Part shown: piece by piece, positions 43,701 to 53,660 of the stretch | How the letters are laid out: each line of letters starts with the position of its first letter | Numbering within the stretch: the stretch's first letter is position 1 | Assembly (NCBI GenBank): GCA_037389465.1 | Contig: JAZARR010000069.1 | Span: 491,501-555,500 of the forward strand | Origin: Baylisascaris procyonis | Taxonomy: Eukaryota > Nematoda > Chromadorea > Rhabditida > Ascarididae | Direction: 5' to 3' | Length of the DNA stretch: 64,000 bases | Translations under genes and position numbers: made by a program | Notes under the pieces: model-generated | Told to the model about the DNA's origin: nothing | Seen by the model: the letters and a program-made list of their open reading frames with translations, nothing else | Databases searched by the model: none

Positions 43701-46700
43701 AGCAAACATTTGGCAAGCAATCCCCCTAGCACCACTCCTGCTTGATAAACACCGCATATGAGACCACTGACCAGGTAGGTCGCACGTGCGTGAACGGTGG
43801 AATGATAGGAGTACTCGGCGTCGCTTCGCGTGATTTTCCACCACAAACCTTCACGTAATTGCGATAGTCACAATAACTAGTATCCACGTTGAAAACGAGA
43901 CCGACAGGACAAACGAAACTTGACATCAGCCCATTCGAGCATGCATAATACTGCTCGGAACAATCTTCAGCGTAGAAGCCATTTAATCGTCCTGCGCATT
44001 TGTTCTCTATAAATAGTGGCATCAACTGGAGCGGGTCAAGCTGAGATCGAAAAGGCTTTTGTTTGCCTCCGTTTAGTTTGCTCCTGTCTGCCTATACCTT
44101 GTTCCTGATTTCTTGTCTTCATAGGTGCTCCATCCTCATTACCTGCGTTCCCTATTTTTTGCGCTTCTCTTACAAGCCTTTCACAGGTATTCATGTCAAG
44201 AACGCCACACTATGTCACAAGTGTGTTTGAAGACCGAATCTCTATTCATAAAAGACGCTGGATTACGAGTCAAAAAATTATGGGATAAGCGGGATTTCTG
44301 AGAGAATACAAACAAGGTCGCCTCTCTAGGGGCCGCTGACGAGCTTAGTTTATTCTACTCCGGAATGTGCAAAAATTTAAATGAAATATACTCTATGATT
44401 CATAAATAGCCGAAATGTCCACTTGCCCCTCCAAACAGGATCACTTTTCATGAGTCCACACCATACAAAAACATCGTCGGAACAACGCACACATGCATCC
44501 ACCTCAACAACATCTACAGCATCAGTGTCTCAGAGAAAGCAAAAGTCACCGCACAGCTTGACACAACCCAAAAATGTGTTCTCTTCCTCTGCCTCGCGTG
44601 GTCCAACAGACACAAGGAACTCCCTCCCTTCTCTGCCTCTTCATGTGCAATCAAATCCTCTTCTAAACCGCTCACAGAACAATCACTCGTACCAAGAAGA
44701 TGGTCTGAAGCTTTGGACGGAAGAGTACTTTGTTGCTCCAGGTCAATAGCGACAGCATTCGAAAGAGCGCTAATCGTTGTACTTCCTGTTCCTTGGCCAC
44801 AAGAGGGGGTATTCCTTGGATAATCACATTGGCCTGCTCGACTATTGAAAACAAGACCCGCAGCACAAGATGACATCGACGTCACTCCTGGAAGAACACA
44901 AAATAAATACCCCACAGCGCAACAAATAACAAACCTCGACACCACACTCGCCTCTTCAACCGCAAAATGTCCCACAGAAAGCACACCACCACCTCAACGC
45001 CTAAAACAACAACATTCTGGATCCCATTCATATAAAGCATGGACCCTACTTATAAGATCCCATCTACATATCTTCGCGAACGAAACCCGGCCACGATTGC
45101 TATTCGATCTGCCGGCAATTAAATATACGGTAACGATTACCCCGGTGAAAACCGAACTGTGCTCAGTTTCGGAATGAGCCTACACTGCAAAGTCAAACAG
45201 CATGACACGCTACTTCCCCTTCTGATCATTGATTCACAGCGGCACAGCAACGAATCAACCAAGGATTCTTGACATGAGGTTCCAGCCCTGCTTCAACATG
45301 TAAATAGCAACTCACCATTTGCACACTGAATAAATTTCTCGTGACAGCCGAGCAGTTCATGCGGTCCATCGGGAAGCATAGCACAGCTAGCTCGACTATG
45401 CCCTTCGGGTACACTCAAAGTCGACGAGAATTCGGTCGTTTCTGGATGAGAGTGCCTGAAGCTTGGAAGTTTCTGGATGACGCAACTATCAGAAATTAAA
45501 TATTCCCTCTAAAACATCTGATCACCTTTTCGCGCTAACTTTTTCGTTAATATTTTAAACGACAACATAACCCGTCTAACTTTTATACTCTGCATAACTG
45601 TCATACTCAAGACTACTGCCAAAGATATGCCAAGAACTTATGTCATTAGTACACTGACAATCGCACATCCAGGAAGATACCTGGAAGTTCATTGATACCC
45701 GAGAGCTATAGAATGCTGCGATCCACAAATCGCGCATTAGCCTTTAGTCCTTAGTTCTTGAACCCTCCTTCGCTTTTATAACTTCTCCGACCAATTCCCT
45801 TGTCGAAAGAGTACAGTGACGACTCGGAAAAGGGTGGCCAGTATATTACGTATTCCCCTCTAACCTTATTCGCGGTTCGTAAGCAGCAGACACCGCCCGA
45901 AATACCTTTACAGAATATGAAGATCAGAAAACTTTAAGAAAATTCTCTGCCAAATACGACCAAATGAAAAACCGTAAGGAGGGCAGTTCCGACCTCAGCA
46001 AGAATTTGCGGTGCAGATAAACTTCGATGACTAATTCCGATCGTTGAAAATGGTGTGGCAACTAAAACGAACTTCCAGAATGAGGTCACGAGTCGGTCGA
46101 ACCACCTCACCCCTTTCACGTTACAAATAATGAAGCACATGCGTCGTATCAACCATATGCACAGCCACTGCGGTGCAAGATGTCCGAAAATCGTGGATCA
46201 CGAAAAAATCACACAAGCTTGCAAACTTCCTCAATGCACACTGGATAAGCACCCCTTACATTAAACGCCATTCACCAATAGCCATCTTATAAATGATAGA
46301 CACTAACTCTTCTACTGGTCTCGAGTTCGTCGCCGCACATTCCGGCTCCTCGCTGATGGGGACGCATTGTTTCATATGACGGCTAAAAACTTGCCCTTGC
46401 GCGCACCTTACGATCACTCCTTTACCTTCCATGCAAAGAAGGCACTTATTCGAACAACTCGAAATGAAATAACGGCCATCTGCGCGCTCTTTACATACCG
46501 GTTGCTCCGCATACTTCTCGATAAACTCGTGTGAAATACCTGCAAATTCCGGAGAGGCTGTGCGACAAAACAGATTCCTGAAGCTCTGAGAACTTAAACT
46601 CTCAACGCGCCCGACATAGACAGCAGCAGTGCGCTAGTGCAATAAACGACATCCAATTACATGCGCACACCTGACCTTTGACTGTTCCCTTACACTGCTT

Positions 46701-49700
46701 GAGATGAGCTTTTGAGACCTCAGCTGAAAGCTAAAACCACAGTTACTTTCTTTAATAGACCATCGTCACCCTCCCCTTGAAAAAAACGTAACACGGCCTT
46801 ATTTTCCTACAACGCACCATAAAAAGTGCGCAATCAACATACCTTGTCTTTTTTCTTTCAAATGTCCGCCTCCCACCAACAAAACATCGTACTTACGTCT
46901 TCCTTGGCTCTTCAATGCCCCGAACGGTCCTTCTGGATCAGACGCCGGCTTTGTGCTGGAGGGAACCAGATGGGTCTTCTCGGTCGGAGTTGTGAGCGTC
47001 GGTAACGTCGGTGTAAGTGATAGCGTATATGTAGGGAAAGTTTGCGCGAATTCAGGAGAGGATGTTGAGTTGTCCTTGAAAGCTACTTCTCCTTGAGGTG
47101 GACTCTCTGAAGCCCTCCTTGTTTTCGCCAAGCTGGAAGCAAATAACGTGCGTACACAACATAGTTCATCGGTCAAAGAATGAATGCTGCTTCAAAGCGA
47201 AGAATGCTCACAGCAGCGAAAAAGCATTACATACTCCCTTTTTCTTCAAGAGGCAACGAGGCAAGGATATGGAAATGCCGAAAGAAACAGCCAAAAATTC
47301 ACCTCCTTTTGAATGATGTAATCTCATTCATCACCCAAAAGGAAGCACTATTTCGACTAAGGACAGACGGATTCAAGCATAAGCTAGGTCTGCATTACAA
47401 CAACAAAACTGCGGAGGACATTTCAGAGCTTGCATTGGCAAACTGCAGAAGAACAGCACAAGACCTGAACATGCTGCCCTCCTCCAAAAACCTTAAGACA
47501 AGTAGTGAAACAGATGCAGTGCAAGAAAGGACACTAACTGCTTGCAGCCTGATACGTTTTCAATGTAGGCACACCGACTGACGCTCATATCGAATACTAG
47601 CCCCTGAGGGCAAACTCGCTTGATCGCATGGCCGTTTGTGCAGATCCAGAATGTTCGATTGCAACCTAAGCCGAATGTACCGTCCTCTGTGCACAACACT
47701 TTGCCACTGTCGTCAAACCTTAAGACTTTTCAGGGCATTGTCATTTAAAAGAAGTCCTTGCTGCTCACTGAACATGGTACGTCGATTCGGTTATGAACAT
47801 TCTTGAAAACGCTCTCCCGCTTATTTTTTGCATGCTCCACTAAATTTTTTGGCATTGAAGATAAATAAGCTTTTTTTTCTTACCCGCGTGAAATGTACTT
47901 TATCAACCGCTCCACCCCTTCCCTCCCCCTCTCCTCCCCTCCCCTCACCAGAGCTTGACCAACACCACAGTTCAGTCAGAAATTGTAACCTCCACAACCA
48001 ACTGAAAAACTCACTTCACATGGAATGCCGTAGTGGGCGCCGTCCCAGTTGCAACCTTAGCTTTGGCATCGTGTGATTCAGATAAAGGCCTGCTGCCACA
48101 AGCCGGTACGTTCTCTTTGTATTCACACTGCAACCGTAGCAGAATATAAAGACTTGTAAACTCAGATATTGATAGAAGAGAAGTAGACTCAAGTTAAGAT
48201 AGGGCAGATGCACGTTCAGCACAACTTGTCTGCTCTACCTCTCAAACTGAACAAGCCGAACTAAGATACACAAATCACCTCAGCTTTCTTTCTCATTTTA
48301 ATACAAAAAAAAAAAACAGAAAGAAAAAAGCAAATAAGCGAGAAATGGTTAGTGAGAATCTCAGCCTTCAAGCTTTCATCAATAGCCCCAAAGATTACAA
48401 AGCCAAAAAATCACACAATTTTCCCCTCCTGGCCATCGCCATTAAAAACCTCACTGCAAAGAGAAAAAAACTCACTCGTAAAGATTCAATATCGAAGTAT
48501 GTTCCGTGCTGACACCGCGACAACGAGACAGATCCCCCAGAGCAGTACCAGAAGACACTCGTGCAGCCGTTCGCATAGGCGCCATCCTTCCGTCCCGTAC
48601 AATTAAACGGATCTAAAGTCACAAAAAACTTCGTTCCATATAATGTTACAAAATCAAAGAGAAATTAAGCAGGCATTTTAAGACGTGAAATTGACAGAGT
48701 CGACGTACCGAATGGATGTATTCTTTTTTCATAGAGCGACTGCTCAAAAGGAGAGGCAAAAGGAATAGTTTACTTATCGCTTGTATTTAGTTACGATTAC
48801 AAGCAATAATATCAAGACTTTTTCCAATATAATGCTACGAAAAGCCGTGAAAAAAGTATTTAAACGTCCACCAAAAAAAGCTCATGTCCTCATTTTACTG
48901 CAGTGTTCAAGTGTAGGAAAAAACGAACTGGATGCCTATTTCCCAACATTCATCGAGTAAATTCAAGCACTTCATATGTGATTATATTGAATGTTAATAT
49001 CTTCGAACCTCTAACAATGCACTGAAGAATAAATCAAACAAAATACAGTGTAAGAAAACTTACTTCGACAGGAAAGCACATTTTCTTTAAAATCGCATTG
49101 CGATGTTTCTGCATTGAAAACAAGACCTTTGGCGCATTCCTTTCTTGTATATACACCATCCCAGCAGCTAACGAACCGTGAGACGCACAAATCCTTTGTC
49201 TGCAAGGCACAACGATGATGCGACTGCTCGCAATGACTATTGACAACCCTTATAGTATTCATTGCTATGCAATTTCAGCCGATTTTTGGCATCACTCGAG
49301 CATCATACATGCTTCACAACAGCAAAACTAACACTGCTAACTTTTTCACTAAAGAAATTGCTCTAATCGAGATAAATCAACCGTCAAGATGATTGCCGCA
49401 TAACAAGACTGCTCATGCGTCTGCCTCATTGATTGGTAGCCGCTAATAAAGAATGCACCCGAACCAGATTAAAGATTCAAGTTCTAAAGCTTACAGGGTA
49501 TGCGCCGTTATGTCTGCCTGAGCAATAAGAAGCATCTTCTGGCCATAATAAAGGCCCATTTGTCCGACCTGAAAATGTTGGCAATACTCGGTGTATCGTG
49601 AGAATATTTTCAACACGAATTGGAGCACAATCGATAAAAAATATGCTCTGTTAAATTGTAAACCTAACAAAACCTAAGTGCCACGGTTTGACTCTCAACT

Positions 49701-49982
49701 CTGGCCTTGAGTATTATTGAGCTCTGATCCCTTATTTCATAGAGTACCAATAAATAATTCGATTATTCGAAATCGGCCTCTGTGGCTATCGGAATGTTAC
49801 TGACAACTCAGTTTCTCGAATCTGCCACGAGAATGCAACGCTATCCAAAACAAAAACTACGTCGAAAATTAGAAAAAAGGATGCAAACCTGGCTTGGTGC
49901 TATCTCTGTTTTCATTATTGCACAGCGCAACGCCGTATAGGAACAAGAAAAGCAACGTCGAAATTGCGGTCTTGGACCGCAT
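11700..49982 (-). CDS. Giant secreted chitin-binding protein with about 49 CBM14 (Peritrophin-A) domains, CBD-1-like
   Basis: Predicted extracellular chitin-binding scaffold. The chosen ATG (49980-49982) opens a signal peptide, MRSKTAISTLLFLFLYGVAL, followed by CNN; the stop is TAG at 11700-11702. Each domain shows the six-cysteine CBM14 pattern: C-x(n)-DG-x-Y-x(3-5)-C-x(3)-F/Y-x(2)-C-x(2)-G-x(5-9)-C-x-x-GLVF-x(5-6)-C-x(5-8)-C. I traced about 66 exons, listed by block in other entries. Donor and acceptor phases agree throughout except near 45441-46320. Summed exons give about 14.2 kb, roughly 4,700 residues. C. elegans CBD-1, an oocyte-secreted eggshell protein with about a dozen such domains, is the closest known relative I can name; orthology is inferred from domain content. 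Linkers are rich in S, T, P and A and may be O-glycosylated. Automated annotation could easily split this into several genes. A real break somewhere in the middle cannot be excluded without transcripts, but no internal signal peptide or terminal exon is visible. Confidence 0.85.
13259..13271. repeat. G13 mononucleotide tract in an intron of the giant gene
   Basis: Thirteen consecutive G on the plus strand, between the exons at 12955-13191 and 13571-13704. Confidence 0.9.
16921..18862 (-). other. Giant protein, cysteine-poor spacer exons including a Lys-rich exon
   Basis: Exons: 18744-18862 (Pro-rich, VPLEPLGGNPFIGPDVPAPP), 17717-17799 (VPHHRGSVSDAFAV), 17168-17577 and 16921-17042. The 410-base exon 17168-17577 is strongly basic and charged, with KKK, KKE, KAKGK and EAKEQKKKD blocks that look like imperfect repeats of about 20 residues. 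The exon 16921-17042 is Gly/Asp/Pro-rich and contains RPKRS, a possible dibasic or furin-like cleavage site. Phases are consistent across all four. The 3' end of the first exon is ambiguous, because another donor about 75 bases downstream is also in frame. Confidence 0.68.
19146..20157 (-). repeat. Pro-rich exon of the giant protein built from an 18-bp tandem repeat (PPFGPx, about 40 copies)
   Basis: On the minus strand an acceptor in a long T run (TTTTTTTTCAG) opens the frame YVDDTFSVDRRP. About 40 hexapeptides PPFGPx follow, with x being I, V, A or T and a few PPLGP or RPFGP variants, then a non-repeated Pro/Ala/Val/Ser-rich tail ending at a phase-1 donor (AAAT then gtgcgt). Exon length, 1012 bases, fits phase 0 in and phase 1 out, agreeing with both neighbours. 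This would form an extended, cysteine-free spacer between domains 40 and 41. Runs of adjacent identical variants point to recent unequal exchange. Because the unit has no stops in several frames, long open frames exist on both strands. The minus frame is preferred for its splice sites and phase. Confidence 0.8.
20549..21358 (-). other. Giant protein, domains 39-40
   Basis: Exon 20963-21358 holds a complete domain (VCKTGARHIVGVC ... CSYMAAGC), a Pro/Thr/Gln/Val linker, and the first half of the next domain (CEIGGLVPRGEC). Exon 20549-20698 holds the second half (GYLFDVEMKAC ... LPQC) and a Pro-rich tail. Both exons are flanked by phase-0 junctions. Domain 39 lacks the usual DG-x-Y motif (ARHIVGVC), and domain 40 has no recognisable one either, so sugar binding may be altered. 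Confidence 0.8.
25610..25745. repeat. Purine-rich GATAA/GATGA tract in an intron
   Basis: The plus strand carries many diverged GATAA, GATGA and GAAGA words (for example GATAAGATGAGATGAAGATAA) over about 130 bases between the exons of domains 32 and 31. It looks like a decayed short tandem repeat. Confidence 0.5.
26080..26180 (-). pseudogene. Possible decayed CBM14 exon in the intron between domains 31 and 32
   Basis: The minus strand gives QLNGHS, then, after a one-base frame change, VHCARGLFNH and a nearby Cys codon. This resembles the QCSNGxS...CPxGLVFN core of subtype-B domains. The upstream part (STSF) is in another frame. The match is short, so this is tentative. Confidence 0.35.
27300..27423 (-). 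pseudogene. Decayed CBM14 exon in the intron between domains 29 and 30
   Basis: After an intact acceptor (ATCAGCAG at 27424) the reading is CASLRDGLYGQPC then SSSFVKYSNGDAFTV, followed by an in-frame TAA (27335-27337). The frame then continues as CSASLIF before a second TAA (27308-27310). The subtype-B DGLYG motif is clear. The third cysteine has become Tyr and the two stops prevent use as an exon. This is a dead copy of the array exon. Confidence 0.75.
28202..28203 (-). promoter_or_regulatory. Probable GC-AG splice donor of the domain 28 exon
   Basis: The exon end reads SPLPI then ATTG|gcgagt. The paralogous exon of domain 26 ends SPLPT then ACCG|gtaagg at the aligned position. Phase 1, shared by every exon of the array, is kept only if the intron begins with GC. 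The nearby GT (GCGA|gtctta) would give phase 2. Confidence 0.6.
29076..29087. repeat. C12 mononucleotide tract in an intron of the giant gene
   Basis: Twelve consecutive C on the plus strand, between the exons of domains 27 and 26. Confidence 0.9.
30177..30193. repeat. G12-T-G4 tract in an intron of the giant gene
   Basis: Twelve consecutive G (30177-30188) followed by T and four G on the plus strand, between the exons of domains 25 and 24. Confidence 0.9.
31790..32372 (-). pseudogene. Fragments of decayed CBM14 exon(s) in the intron between domains 21 and 22
   Basis: At 32283-32372 the minus strand reads TYVDARSALCNLSGLVNCPG followed by VLVFDVYAS and a stop. This follows the second half of a CBM14 domain (F/Y-V-x-C, then C-P-x-x-LVF), with the third cysteine lost. 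At about 31797-31845 it reads VYVPTLTTSALMP, a clear copy of the linker of domain 22 (TYVPTLTIPASVP at 31356-31394). Stops and frameshifts separate the pieces. Confidence 0.6.
38264..42365 (-). other. Giant protein, domains 8-13
   Basis: Exons: 42188-42365 (domain 8, VCESRADGLYAEGC), 41756-42006 (9, GCSVLPNGLHPLGDC), 40742-40961 (10, TCFNKPDGVFSSEC), 40315-40435 plus 39792-39964 (11, DCASKPDGNYAERPC), 39180-39386 (12, SCDNSPDGVYGIRRC), 38715-38838 plus 38264-38420 (13, SCQGKRDGAYPMGHC). Domains 11 and 13 are each split between the third and fourth cysteines. Intron phases differ from exon to exon (0, 1 and 2), unlike the uniform phase-1 array that follows. Domain 12 has 5 residues and domain 13 has 6 residues between the last two cysteines, the same spacings as the two subtypes of the array. 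Confidence 0.83.
42862..46539 (-). other. Giant protein, domains 4-7 (one degenerate)
   Basis: Exons: about 46308-46539, 45316-45441, 44693-44887, 43772-44006, 43190-43381, 42862-42944. Domain 4 (VCKERADGRYFISC) is unusual: it reads SNKCLLC, giving one extra cysteine, and has QVF in place of LVF. The 3' end of its exon is not settled. Candidate donors at 46315 and 46307 give phase 0 or 2, while the next exon needs phase 1, so a small linker exon between about 45950 and 46090 may be missing. Domain 5 (SCAMLPDGPHELLGC) is split after CANG. Domain 6 (KCAGRLNGFYAEDC) is in one exon. Domain 7 (GCSVLKDGLYSLQPC) is split just after CDF, its last cysteine being in the 83-base exon 42862-42944. Confidence 0.75.
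46897..49982 (-). other. Giant protein, N-terminal block: signal peptide, domains 1-3 and a Thr/Pro-rich linker exon
   Basis: Exons: 49889-49982 (signal peptide), 49495-49568, 49064-49199, 48476-48612, 48015-48127, 47539-47706, 46897-47132. Domain 1 starts YCSGRHNGAYP at the end of the second exon and resumes TKDLC in the third. The acceptor at 49200 (GCCTTGCAG) keeps phase 0 and restores cysteine spacing. Domain 2 (CTGRKDGAYANGC) is cut before its fifth cysteine. Domain 3 (LCTEDGTFGLGC) lies in a single exon. The exon 46897-47132 has no cysteines and encodes a linker rich in Thr, Ser and Pro (PTYTLSLTPTLPTLTTPT). The last two cysteines of these domains are 8 residues apart. Confidence 0.82.
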
Positions 49983-50160
49983 GATCAGTCCAAGCCCGAA
50001 TCACCTCGATTCGCTCTCGCACGACGATCGCCCACGAAACCACTTCGCACACTTCGCTTCTCAAGCCACGCCACTCGTTCCAACGTACCTCACAAACTGA
50101 GCTCCGCATTCAGAGTTGCGCTATTTAAAGACCTTTTTTGCCTCAACTGTAGGTCATTTC
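49983..50160 (-). promoter_or_regulatory. Putative promoter and 5' leader of the giant gene
   Basis: A TATA-like CTTTAAATAG lies at 50121-50130, 139-148 bases upstream of the ATG. No TTTCAG trans-splice acceptor sits directly before the ATG; a GCTCAG at about 50092-50097 is the nearest candidate. Neither site can be confirmed from sequence alone. Confidence 0.2.
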
Positions 50161-51917
50161 AGTGGTTTACTATATGTAAACAACGACACTCTTCGTGTTG
50201 TATGACTTTTCACTCGTGATCTCGTATGACCGTTTGACACCACGAAAGTGTCGCCAACCATACTGAAGCATATAGAAGCGAGATCATCGTCAAATGTAAG
50301 GTGCATGCGTTGTTGATCCACCGATCGCCGATTCCATAGATTTCTTCGTCAACTTAATAGAAACCTGAATCAGCATTTGTGTCTGAAATCAGTCCAAAAA
50401 TTCACGAAATATTTATAATTCTAGTGCTCTACTTGAAACTATACGATAAGTGGCAAACTGATGTATTTGAACCGTCGAATGGCCATAACTAGAAAGGTGC
50501 AAGAGCAACGAGTAATACTGAATCAATGAGTAATAAAAGACGAAAAACACTTGCAAGGTGAGGGATCGTTTAAAAGTCTGTCTTTATTCCTGTTATCGGA
50601 AGCATTTCACTGAGTGACGTCCACATCAGATTCAGCTTTGAAATCGAAACGTTTTGGTTGAGAAATCTTGGTGATATGATCAAAGAAATGTAACTAGATC
50701 CAATTAAACTAGAGCTAACACACTTTGACCATTCAGCGTAAATGGCAGCTGTGTCTCATCTATAAGATCTACGAAATCCCCACTGATGAAATGCATCAAC
50801 TATTCGAGGAATCTGTGCCTGATGTCTCGTTACATGCTAATCGATAAAAAAAAGCCACTAGAAATGCAAAATGCCTTCAGCCGTTGGCAGCTAAGAAACA
50901 CTTCCGATGGTTTAAATAAAGTTTTAAAGGTAAATTTAAAGGTTTTTTAAATATGACCAAGAGGCTCAGAAGACGCTCTGATGACTACGAGGCGCATTTT
51001 TTAACGTAACTATTAAATATCTGGAATTCTAGGATGTCTATTATATCTATATCTATTAATATCTATTATTTATATTAATATTAAATATCTAGGATATCTA
51101 GGACTTTTAACATTAAACAAGATGCCCAATTTTCTACAACTTTTTCGACTGTCAATATAACGCATCAACTTTCGTATTATCATTGAAGCTAAGGTTTGCG
51201 CTTTACCTATAACCTCGAAGTTTCCTCACGTAAAAGTTCCACCTGGAAATATTTTATAACAAAATACGCTTACTTTGCACCTTCCAATTTTTCCTTCAGT
51301 CATTGGGTAGTCGAAAAGGATTCCATCTTCGTTTTTCTCGTTCCAAATATCTACTATCATATTCGTAATGAACTCGATATCGCCACAGTGCATTGAATGA
51401 TAATTTTCTATCGATCAACGCTGCAAATAAATTCATCAAAAATCTGAATTCTTCATTGAGACAATGATCGCAGTTATTTCTATCTAATCAATAAATAATA
51501 TAATTTCTTACCACCGATCATCTGTTGCAAATGATCGCAGTAGATCATTCGCAAGTTCCATCAGATTTTGCCAAACTGAAGGTCTAGGTCTTCTAAATAA
51601 ATGCGCATCAGGAAACGATGGAATTCTGCAATAGAGCACTCACAATGGAACAATATTCTACGTAGATCAAAACGAACACGAGGAACGTTTACACAACCTC
51701 ATCAGATCACATACTGCGATTTGCTCATTTCTACAAAAATAAAGCAAAGACCGATCAACTGAATCGAATGAAGTCGATCAAAATGTATTCTTTTCATCAT
51801 TTTCAGTTGACGTGTGTCAAGAAGATGTGATTGAGAAGGGATGTGATGATCTACGAGCTGATCTCAACAATTCAACGTGGATTGATCGCTAATGGTGCTG
51901 CAGTACTATTGTTTTGA

Positions 51918-51951
51918 CGGGACTGAGGGGGAGGGGGAGGGGTGAAGGGGT
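51918..51951 (+). other. G-rich tract with G-quadruplex potential
   Basis: Five runs of three to five G separated by one to four bases (GGGACTGAGGGGGAGGGGG and onward) lie about 1.9 kb upstream of the giant gene start codon. Confidence 0.6.
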
Positions 51952-53454
51952 AGAAGTGGACGCCAGCGAGTATTCAAAGTAAAGCTGAATAATAGGAGAT
52001 AGACAACACAGGTGTAACATCCTTCATGCAAAACGCAGTGCACCTTCAACCGTTGTAGAAGCATTCATTTGAACATCTTATCGTCATAATGTGCACGCAT
52101 ACCTTTACGTCTTATCAAATCCTTCACGTTTCCCCTTCACAAAGGTGTTGATGGTAGTTTCGTCGAGGTTTGCTTCAAATTGATGGGTTTGATGTGTATA
52201 TGTCGATATGCTCGCTATCAATGCCTAATGGATACACCGTAAAAGTTGCAAGCTCACTCAACCAACATCTTCAACCTGTTAGGCGTGATTTCGATCCGTT
52301 CATACGAATAAAGAAGACTGCATGTGGCAGTGAAGGTATATATTATTTATGTGGCTTTGCAATATATACCTACTGAACCATCATTATTTAGTGCTGACGC
52401 ATATTAGGATATTGTACTACCGCATGATCTACTGATATAGTTTCTGGTATTATATTACCAGAAATTGTCCAGAAATGCTTCAACTATATAGCTTTTCACA
52501 AAAATTACCACCATTCATACTACCAGCTAAATTACATAATACGGTTAAGAACCTTTAACTTGGAACCATTGCAGTATCGCAGACTCACATAGAAATTTTG
52601 ATTTGCCCGTAAGCACAGTCGATACGGACATCAACCTCAGTTTATCAAAACGTATTACAGCATAAACAATCCGCGTCGGATTTCGCTTCATGTGGAATCA
52701 CCCGGTCGCTTTTTAGATGTTTTACTTTCTTCCTTCTACTGCACTTCTCATTGCCTCTTTAACCTGCTAGCTAGTGTCCACTTCCCATCACAATAGTATT
52801 CATGAGTGAAGCGTCGAAATACAAAAAAATTACAACCGTAACAAATTTCTTCCCTGCAGCGCAATGTTCTGTGCAAGATGCATAATGCTTAAATATTTCA
52901 AATTTGAAAATATATTTCTTTTCCTATATGACATAAATTGACTCGAATTGAAAGTTTTGGGGAGATTCAAGTAGAAATAAGTGGTCGGCAGAACAGGAAA
53001 ACGGACACGGAAGAGAAAAAGGAAGTGATATGCTTAGAGCGTAGCGTTTCATAGTAGTCTACTCTCTATGTGAGTGAATTATTGTAACATTTATTTTCAG
53101 ATCGAGACAACATATTTTGAATTTTTGCCAAATTCTCGCTATTTTTAGGATTAATCATCATCCTCTCTGCGAAGCGATGTTGACCTCGAGCAGTCTGTGA
53201 GTGGTTGGTTGTCTGATGCGTTCTTTGACTGACGTTGGAATCAGATTTTTCGCTTCGATGTTGTACAAATGTTTCTAACTCCAAGTTCTGTTTCGTTGTG
53301 TTCTAGTATTGAAATGAATGCTTTCCGTTTCGCTATTATTGTCGATTAGTTTTGAGAAGTTATTGTGTCGTTTATTGAGTCACATTTTTCGATATTTATG
53401 CACAAAATGAAATCGCGAATTTCTTCGTTTGGTGTTTTTCTCGCCCGTACATTC

Positions 53455-53660
53455 ACGCTAGTGCTTGGAAGAGGGCCGCCGTGAACGGGGCCCCGCAATG
53501 TGAACTGATGAACCATATCCCCGCGGGGACGGGGGAACTTTTCGCCGCTGCGGACATGTTTGAGTCCTCAGAATCCCTCGCGGGGGCGGAGGGAGTTCCA
53601 GAGAGCGGGGCCCTCGCGGTGCAAAATTTATGTTTCATCTTAATATGAGGATTCCCGCGG
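53455..53660. other. GC-rich, CpG-rich island in AT-rich DNA
   Basis: About 200 bases contain CGGGGCCCCG-type palindromes (near 53485), CCCCGCGGGG (near 53519) and GCGGGGCCCTCGCGG (near 53606), unlike the AT-rich surroundings. The open frame across it on the minus strand (about 61 residues) has no recognisable motif. Confidence 0.5.
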
